This document shows, piece after piece, positions 63,696 through 64,000 of a stretch of 64,000 bases of DNA. The position numbers were made by a program, and so were the translations under genes. The notes beneath the pieces are model-generated. The model saw only the letters and a list, made by a program, of their open reading frames with translations. It searched no databases and had not been told where the DNA came from. The stretch covers positions 417,525 through 481,524 of the forward strand of contig NZ_QGGP01000002.1 of assembly GCF_003148645.1 (NCBI RefSeq), in the 5' to 3' direction. The DNA is from Xanthomarina spongicola (lineage in GTDB: Bacteria > Bacteroidota > Bacteroidia > Flavobacteriales > Flavobacteriaceae). Positions within the stretch are counted from its first letter, which is position 1. Each line of letters opens with the position of its first letter.

Positions 63696-64000
63696 TTAAT
63701 TATTAAATAATATATAAGCATTTAAACTACTAGCTATTATTAACCAACCAAAATATAGTACAATCAACCAAGTTTTAGTCTTTAAAGCAGGCATGTATTT
63801 AAACAAAAATGTACCAACTACAATAGTTAAAAAGAGTATGATTATAAGGCCAAAACCAACTAAATGCTGATTGAAGAAAATATAATTCCAAGACACATTT
63901 AATACAAACTGAATAGCAAACAAACTAACTACAAAAGTATTGGGCACTAACTTTATTAAACTTGCCATATAAAACGAAAAACAAATCATAATAGTTGTCC
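63696..64000 (-). CDS. TspO/MBR-family membrane protein, 5' end cut by the window
   Basis: About 101 C-terminal codons. The frame is open through the window edge, so ATG 63989 is internal. VVSLFAIQFVLNVSWNYIFFNQH and the terminal LVLYFGWLIIASSLNAYILFNN match the last helices of TspO, a five-helix tryptophan-rich sensory/porphyrin-binding protein. Complete length in the family is near 160. Confidence 0.85.
   Translation of the reverse strand, partial: TTIMICFSFYMASLIKLVPNTFVVSLFAIQFVLNVSWNYIFFNQHLVGFGLIIILFLTIVVGTFLFKYMPALKTKTWLIVLYFGWLIIASSLNAYILFNN

Overview
The window comes from an AT-rich member of the Bacteroidota, most likely a marine Flavobacteriaceae; the genus cannot be fixed from sequence alone. 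The signs are: TAnnTTTG-type -7 promoter elements, poor Shine-Dalgarno sites, many SxxC lipoproteins, families typical of flavobacteria (DUF6090, DUF4136, an outer-membrane beta-barrel family receptor, QEGLA/DUF1704, CIA30) and typical dispersed palindromes. No rRNA, tRNA, CRISPR array or complete insertion sequence was seen.

Layout. 1-6215 (+): the 3' part of aroC, then a dicarboxylate/amino-acid symporter and a tightly packed set of four genes (GshB-like ATP-grasp ligase, two-domain rhodanese, N-formylglutamate amidohydrolase-like protein, QEGLA-motif metallopeptidase), closed by a terminator. 6500-18154 (mostly -): a lipoprotein, a small porin-like protein, mutS2 with a DCC thioredoxin-like protein, a YfcC permease, ung, and a five-gene operon (2OG-Fe oxygenase, SUI1 factor, DUF1835, nucleoside phosphorylase, cytosolic binding-protein fold). 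18278-28894: fused branched-chain 2-oxoacid dehydrogenase E1, M19 dipeptidase, a 3D-domain lipoprotein, an array of tiny ORFs, a pseudouridine synthase, a DEAD/DEAH helicase, Usp, an oxidoreductase and DUF1853.

28895-39350 is accessory in character: a long intergenic stretch with a strong hairpin, a gene broken by an amber codon, a TetR-headed block (MBL-fold lipoprotein, CPBP protease, three small membrane proteins), a large outer-membrane receptor, a serine hydrolase and a truncated membrane gene. 39350-46950 (-) is the complete isoleucine/valine operon ilvE-ilvD-ilvB-ilvN-ilvC-ilvA. It sits behind a canonical promoter and three consecutive leader-peptide/terminator units, which makes this the clearest regulatory structure in the window. 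47130-53770 is a cassette-like accessory stretch: a Sel1 lipoprotein, two tandem DUF6090 genes each preceded by the same ~225-bp repeat, a type IIG restriction-modification gene cut by an in-frame TAA, a long imperfect palindrome, and a lipoprotein. 53358-64000 returns to core-like genes: cytochrome c, a Crp/Fnr regulator, two fatty-acid desaturases, an alcohol dehydrogenase, a cold-shock protein, a ToxR-like membrane regulator divergent from a secreted protein, an Hsp20 cluster, and a block ending in a TspO homologue cut by the window edge.

The two best candidates for undescribed biology are the triple Ile/Val attenuator in front of ilvE (46513-46947) and the array of tiny minus-strand proteins at 22291-22745. 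Two of those are 28-residue paralogues that differ largely by synonymous or conservative changes. The ATP-grasp/amidohydrolase/QEGLA-peptidase operon is a third candidate, for an uncharacterised peptide or amino-acid-amide pathway.
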